In this document: in pieces, positions 4,740 through 7,337 of the stretch
How positions within the stretch are numbered: position 1 is the stretch's first letter
Layout: every line of letters begins with the position of its first letter
Assembly (NCBI GenBank): GCA_022705265.1
Contig: JAKJEU010000071.1
Coordinates: forward strand, 1 to 7,337
DNA length: 7,337 bases
Reading direction: 5' to 3'
From: Pseudomonadota bacterium
GTDB taxonomy: Bacteria; Pseudomonadota; Alphaproteobacteria; JAKJEU01
The notes under the pieces: generated by a model
Databases searched by the model: none
What the model saw: the letters and a program-made list of their open reading frames with translations, nothing else
What the model was told of the DNA's origin: nothing
Position numbers and translations under genes: made by a program

Positions 4740-6227
4740 TTATTTGTAATTTTTTAAAACAATCACAAATTTTGCACCTTTGTTATTTTTGTTAAGGGCA
4801 AATATCTTTCCTCCCATGCTTTCAATGATGTGTTTTGAAATCGCAAGTCCAAGCCCAGAGTGAGAGTTATCGTCATCTTTTTTACGGTTTGAATAAAATC
4901 GTTCAAAAATCTTTTTCAAATTTTCGTTTGGAATGCCAATGCCTTCGTCTTCGATGGATATTATAAGGTGATTTTTTTTAATGAAAGCATTAATGGTGAT
5001 TGTGTCAAAATCCTTGCTAAAAGAAATAGCATTTGAAATAATATTGTCAAAAACTTGGGCGATTTTTACATCGTTTGCAATTATTTTAGGGCATTTTGTG
5101 AAGTTTAAATTGGTTTTAAAATTAATATTTTCAAATCCGATTTTTTTGATTTCTATAATATTGTTTAAAAGCTCGCAAATATCAATTTCAAATACTTCGC
5201 TTTTTGCAAGTTCATAATCAAGTTTGCTAAGGTTAGAAATTTCATTTACAAGTCTATCAAGCCTTATAATGTCCTTGCAAATAATTTTTGCCATATTGTT
5301 TCTTTTTTCCTCGTCCTTTAAAACCAACAAAGTCTCAGAAGCAGAGCGAAGAGAAGATAAAGGATTTTTTATTTCATGAGATATATCAGAAGCAAAATTT
5401 TTGCTTGCAATTAATCGTTGCCACAAAGTTTCCACCATTTTTCTTAAAGCTATGCTAAGCTCTCCGATTTCGTCTTTTCTTTTTGAAAAGTCTGGGATTT
5501 CACCGTTGTAAGAGTTTTTAAAACTTATTAAATTTGCGGTATTTACAAGTCTGTACAAAGGAGAGGTGATTTTTTTTGCTAAATAAATTGATAATATAAC
5601 ATTAATTACAAGGCTTAATAAAAACATGATGGATATTGCATTTCGTATGTCCTTTAATGCTTGATTAATTGCATTTTTTCCACCTTCTATTATGACTATG
5701 CCAATAATTTTTTCACGGTAATTAAGAGAAGATATGTAAATCAAATTTCCATCAACGGTTTCTGTTTTTATTTCCTTAACTTTACCTAAAAGTACAAGAG
5801 GCAAATCTTTTAAATTTAAAGGGTTCGTAACAGAGGATTTTTCTTTATTACTTGCAATAAGGTTAACTTTTGAATTATATATTTTTATGCTTATGTCAGG
5901 GGTTAATAAGTTGTTTAAAAATTTTTGGGCATAAAATTCATTAATTGTAAAATCGATTTTATTTTCGGATTTTTTATCAATTTTTTCGGATTTATAACCA
6001 AAAGCGATATTTTCGTTATTGTTTATTATTTTGCTAGGAATCTTTTTCACTGTTTTAGGTGTTAAAAGAGTGTTTTTAATAAACAAGGAATAAGATATTA
6101 AATTCTTATATTCAGAGTTTTTGATATAAGTTTTGTGATTACTTAATATAAATAAGCCAAGAGCAAGAATAACCAAAGCCAAAAAGTTTATTAAAATAAT
6201 TTTTTGAGTAAGCTTTGATTTTAACAT
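4740..6227 (-). CDS. chvG: ChvG/ExoS-type sensor histidine kinase
   Basis: This 495-residue membrane kinase is the partner of the ChvI-type regulator encoded just before it. The order is: first membrane helix (about 10-29, IILINFLALVILALGLF), periplasmic sensor region (about 30-197, with the ChvG-like IKIYNSKVNLIAS at 114-126), second helix (about 198-217), HAMP, then the kinase core. The phosphoacceptor H284 lies in SHEIKNPLSSLR; the N box has N395 and N399; the G boxes are D427-EGIGIP and S457-GLGLAIS. All catalytic motifs are intact. The start lies two bases after the chvI stop codon and has only a weak AAAGAA site, so coupled translation is likely. It appears shorter than the rhizobial ChvG/ExoS proteins (roughly 600 residues), mainly in the sensor part. 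In relatives ChvG responds to acid and envelope stress; the signal here is unknown. Confidence 0.9.
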   Translation of the reverse strand: MLKSKLTQKIILINFLALVILALGLFILSNHKTYIKNSEYKNLISYSLFIKNTLLTPKTVKKIPSKIINNNENIAFGYKSEKIDKKSENKIDFTINEFYAQKFLNNLLTPDISIKIYNSKVNLIASNKEKSSVTNPLNLKDLPLVLLGKVKEIKTETVDGNLIYISSLNYREKIIGIVIIEGGKNAINQALKDIRNAISIMFLLSLVINVILSIYLAKKITSPLYRLVNTANLISFKNSYNGEIPDFSKRKDEIGELSIALRKMVETLWQRLIASKNFASDISHEIKNPLSSLRSASETLLVLKDEEKRNNMAKIICKDIIRLDRLVNEISNLSKLDYELAKSEVFEIDICELLNNIIEIKKIGFENINFKTNLNFTKCPKIIANDVKIAQVFDNIISNAISFSKDFDTITINAFIKKNHLIISIEDEGIGIPNENLKKIFERFYSNRKKDDDNSHSGLGLAISKHIIESMGGKIFALNKNNKGAKFVIVLKNYK

Positions 6228-6229
6228 TT

Positions 6230-6937
6230 TTATTCTTTATACCTGTAACCAAGTCCGTACATAGTTTCAATTTTATCGAAACCATCGTCGATTTCTTTGA
6301 ATTTTTTTCTTAATCTTTTTATATGAGTGTCAATCATGCGGTCGTCGGCACTGGACATAGTCCCATAAGCATAATCGATAAGCTGATTTCTTGTTTTTAT
6401 ATGACCAACTCTTTCAACAAGGCATAAAAGTATCAAAAATTCAGTAATGGTAAGGGATAAAGGAGTGTCTTTCCAAAAGCAAGTATGTTGATTTTTATCA
6501 AGTTTAAGAAAACCTTTGTTAATAATATTGCTTAAATCTTCTTTGTTCTTGGGATTGCCATTTCCTAAGGTGGAATTTGACCGTCTTATTATGGTTTTAA
6601 CCCTTGCGATAAGAAGGTTAAGAGAAAAAGGTTTTTTAATATAATCATCAGCACCGATTTTAAAACTTGAAAGTTCGTCTTCTTCTTCCTCTTTGCTGGT
6701 AAGCATAATTACAGGGGTGTCAGTTTTTTCCCGTAATTTTTTTAAAACTTCCATACCGTCCATGCGAGGCATCTTAATATCCAAAATAATTAAGTCGGGT
6801 AAATTGTCAATAACGCCATGATAGCCATCATAGCCATTATCATAAGTTTCAATGTCAAAGGACTCGTTTTTCAAAGCCTCAGACACGGAAAGCTTAATAT
6901 TCTCATCATCATCAATTATTACAATTTTGTACCCCAT
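6230..6937 (-). CDS. chvI: ChvI-type response regulator (OmpR/PhoB class)
   Basis: The 235-residue protein has a receiver domain (about 1-120) and a winged-helix DNA-binding domain (about 135-234). Receiver residues are D10/D11, phosphoacceptor D53 (in LDIKMPRMDGMEVL), T80 and K102. The C-terminal domain is strikingly ChvI-like: HTCFWKDTPLSLTITEFLIL, then DDRMIDTHIKRLRKKFK, and the end IETMYGLGYRYKE. In rhizobia and Caulobacter ChvI controls envelope, polysaccharide, motility and acid-stress genes; a direct role over the divergent flagellin here is only inference. The ATG at 6935-6937 gives the expected N-terminus. No ribosome site precedes it, and a TATAAT box ends six bases before the ATG, so the message may be leaderless. 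Symbol given on family resemblance. Confidence 0.93.
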   Translation of the reverse strand: MGYKIVIIDDDENIKLSVSEALKNESFDIETYDNGYDGYHGVIDNLPDLIILDIKMPRMDGMEVLKKLREKTDTPVIMLTSKEEEEDELSSFKIGADDYIKKPFSLNLLIARVKTIIRRSNSTLGNGNPKNKEDLSNIINKGFLKLDKNQHTCFWKDTPLSLTITEFLILLCLVERVGHIKTRNQLIDYAYGTMSSADDRMIDTHIKRLRKKFKEIDDGFDKIETMYGLGYRYKE

Positions 6938-6943
6938 GAAGTC

Positions 6944-6973
6944 ATTATAATCTTAAATTAGTTTTCAAGACAA
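6944..6973 (-). promoter_or_regulatory. Predicted chvI promoter, possibly giving a leaderless message
   Basis: On the minus strand, TTGTCT (6968-6973) is followed after 18 bases by a perfect TATAAT (6944-6949). The -10 box is only six bases from the chvI ATG (6935-6937), so the expected start of transcription coincides with the A of the start codon. The absence of any ribosome site in the six bases between fits this. The -35 match is partial. Confidence 0.55.
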
Positions 6974-6983
6974 GATTAAATTT

Positions 6984-6999
6984 TGGCACACAAGTTGCA
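6984..6999 (+). promoter_or_regulatory. Sigma-54 promoter of the flagellin gene
   Basis: TGGCAC (6984-6989), five bases, then TTGCA (6995-6999) matches the sigma-54 consensus. The invariant GG (6985-6986) and GC (6997-6998) are exactly ten bases apart. Transcription should begin near 7010, giving a leader of about 57 bases. Flagellins of several alphaproteobacteria such as Caulobacter use sigma-54 promoters driven by an FlbD-type activator. The activator site is not identifiable here. Confidence 0.9.
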
Positions 7000-7023
7000 T
7001 AAGTAATGTCAGGAGCTCGGAAT

Positions 7024-7044
7024 ATGGGCAAAAGTAATTTATAA
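7024..7044 (+). other. Possible six-residue leader ORF in the flagellin 5' region
   Basis: AGGAG (7011-7015) lies eight bases before an ATG that opens MGKSNL and stops with TAA at 7042-7044, 22 bases before the flagellin ATG. The ribosome site would lie at the very 5' end of the message predicted from the sigma-54 promoter. It may be a leader peptide that tunes flagellin translation, or chance. Confidence 0.25.
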
Positions 7045-7066
7045 AGTATTTATATGGAGAGAAGAA

Positions 7067-7337
7067 ATGTCTAGTAGTCAAATAGCTTTAACCTCAAGCA
7101 TGAGATCAAATCTTTTAAGCTTGCAAAACACTCAAAAGCTTATGGATATTACACAAGAGCGATTATCAACAGGTAAGAAAATTAATTCTGCGCTTGATAA
7201 TCCTGCATCTTATTTTACAGCCCAATCCTTGAATTCAAGAGCAAGTGAATTAGAATATTTACTTGACGGAATGAGCCAAGCAGTCCAAGCATTAACTTCG
7301 GCAAATGAAGGTTTAACAAGTCTTAAAAATTATGTTG
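7067..7337 (+). CDS. Flagellin, N-terminal part
   Basis: The first 90 residues of a flagellin, the filament subunit exported through the flagellar type III apparatus, are present; the rest is beyond the window. The N-terminal D0/D1 helix region is clear: SSMRSNLLSLQNTQKLMDIT, then QERLSTGKKINSALDNPASYF, LNSRASELEYLLDGMSQAVQ and SANEGLTSL. The ...NLLSLQNT...LSTGKKINSALDNP pattern is of the kind seen in Rhodospirillales-type flagellins. GGAGAG (7056-7061) before the ATG at 7067 supports the start, and a near-consensus sigma-54 promoter lies upstream. It is transcribed divergently from chvI. No gene symbol is given because flagellin copies are named differently between species. Confidence 0.94.
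   Translation, partial: MSSSQIALTSSMRSNLLSLQNTQKLMDITQERLSTGKKINSALDNPASYFTAQSLNSRASELEYLLDGMSQAVQALTSANEGLTSLKNYV

Noticed and set aside
4981..5217. Plus-strand frame of 78 codons
   Set aside because: Antisense to the kinase catalytic domain of chvG.
7054..7074. ATG at 7054 opening a six-codon frame overlapping the flagellin start
   Set aside because: It has no ribosome site of its own, and its first bases are the flagellin ribosome site.
1..7337. CRISPR array, insertion sequence, tRNA or rRNA gene
   Set aside because: No spaced direct repeats, transposase motifs, cloverleaf or rRNA-like segments were seen on either strand.

Overview
The window is low in G+C and looks like the chromosome of a flagellated alphaproteobacterium. 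The main evidence is a response regulator and histidine kinase that closely follow the alphaproteobacterial ChvI/ChvG (ExoS) pattern. A flagellin start of the type found in Rhodospirillales-like bacteria, behind a sigma-54 promoter, supports this. The low G+C would fit an uncultured host- or gut-associated lineage, but that is inference and I do not name a species.

Layout. (1) 1-1005, minus strand: the N-terminal 335 residues of a SulP-family anion transporter, cut by the window edge. (2) 1006-1265: a divergent intergenic region with a strong sigma-70-type promoter. Its spacer and -10 box are covered by a perfect 10-bp inverted repeat of the CsoR/RcnR operator type. (3) 1266-3590, plus strand: a five-gene metal-handling cluster. 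It encodes a 37-residue metallothionein-like peptide with 12 cysteines in six CxC pairs, then a small Cys/His-bearing membrane protein, a CsoR/RcnR-family metal-sensing repressor, a NicO/RcnA-family metal exporter and a DUF1007 periplasmic protein. A rho-independent terminator follows the metallothionein gene. (4) 3568-4663, minus strand: an AraC-family regulator preceded by a small single-domain cupin. (5) 4740-6937, minus strand: chvG and chvI, two bases apart. (6) 6938-7337, plus strand: a sigma-54 promoter and the first 90 codons of flagellin.

How the parts may work together. The repressor probably sits on the operator in front of the metallothionein gene and releases it when metal binds, so it would control its own operon. 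The metallothionein would buffer metal in the cytoplasm, NicO with DUF1007 would export it, and the small membrane protein may help move or sense it. The terminator would give many metallothionein messages and fewer exporter messages. ChvI/ChvG is an envelope-stress and acid-response system in relatives. Here it lies back to back with flagellin and upstream of the cupin/AraC pair, without the hprK/PTS genes that often follow it elsewhere.

The most noteworthy part is the metallothionein-led metal operon. Its first gene is very short and easily missed, and the small membrane protein in it is one I cannot assign to a family.
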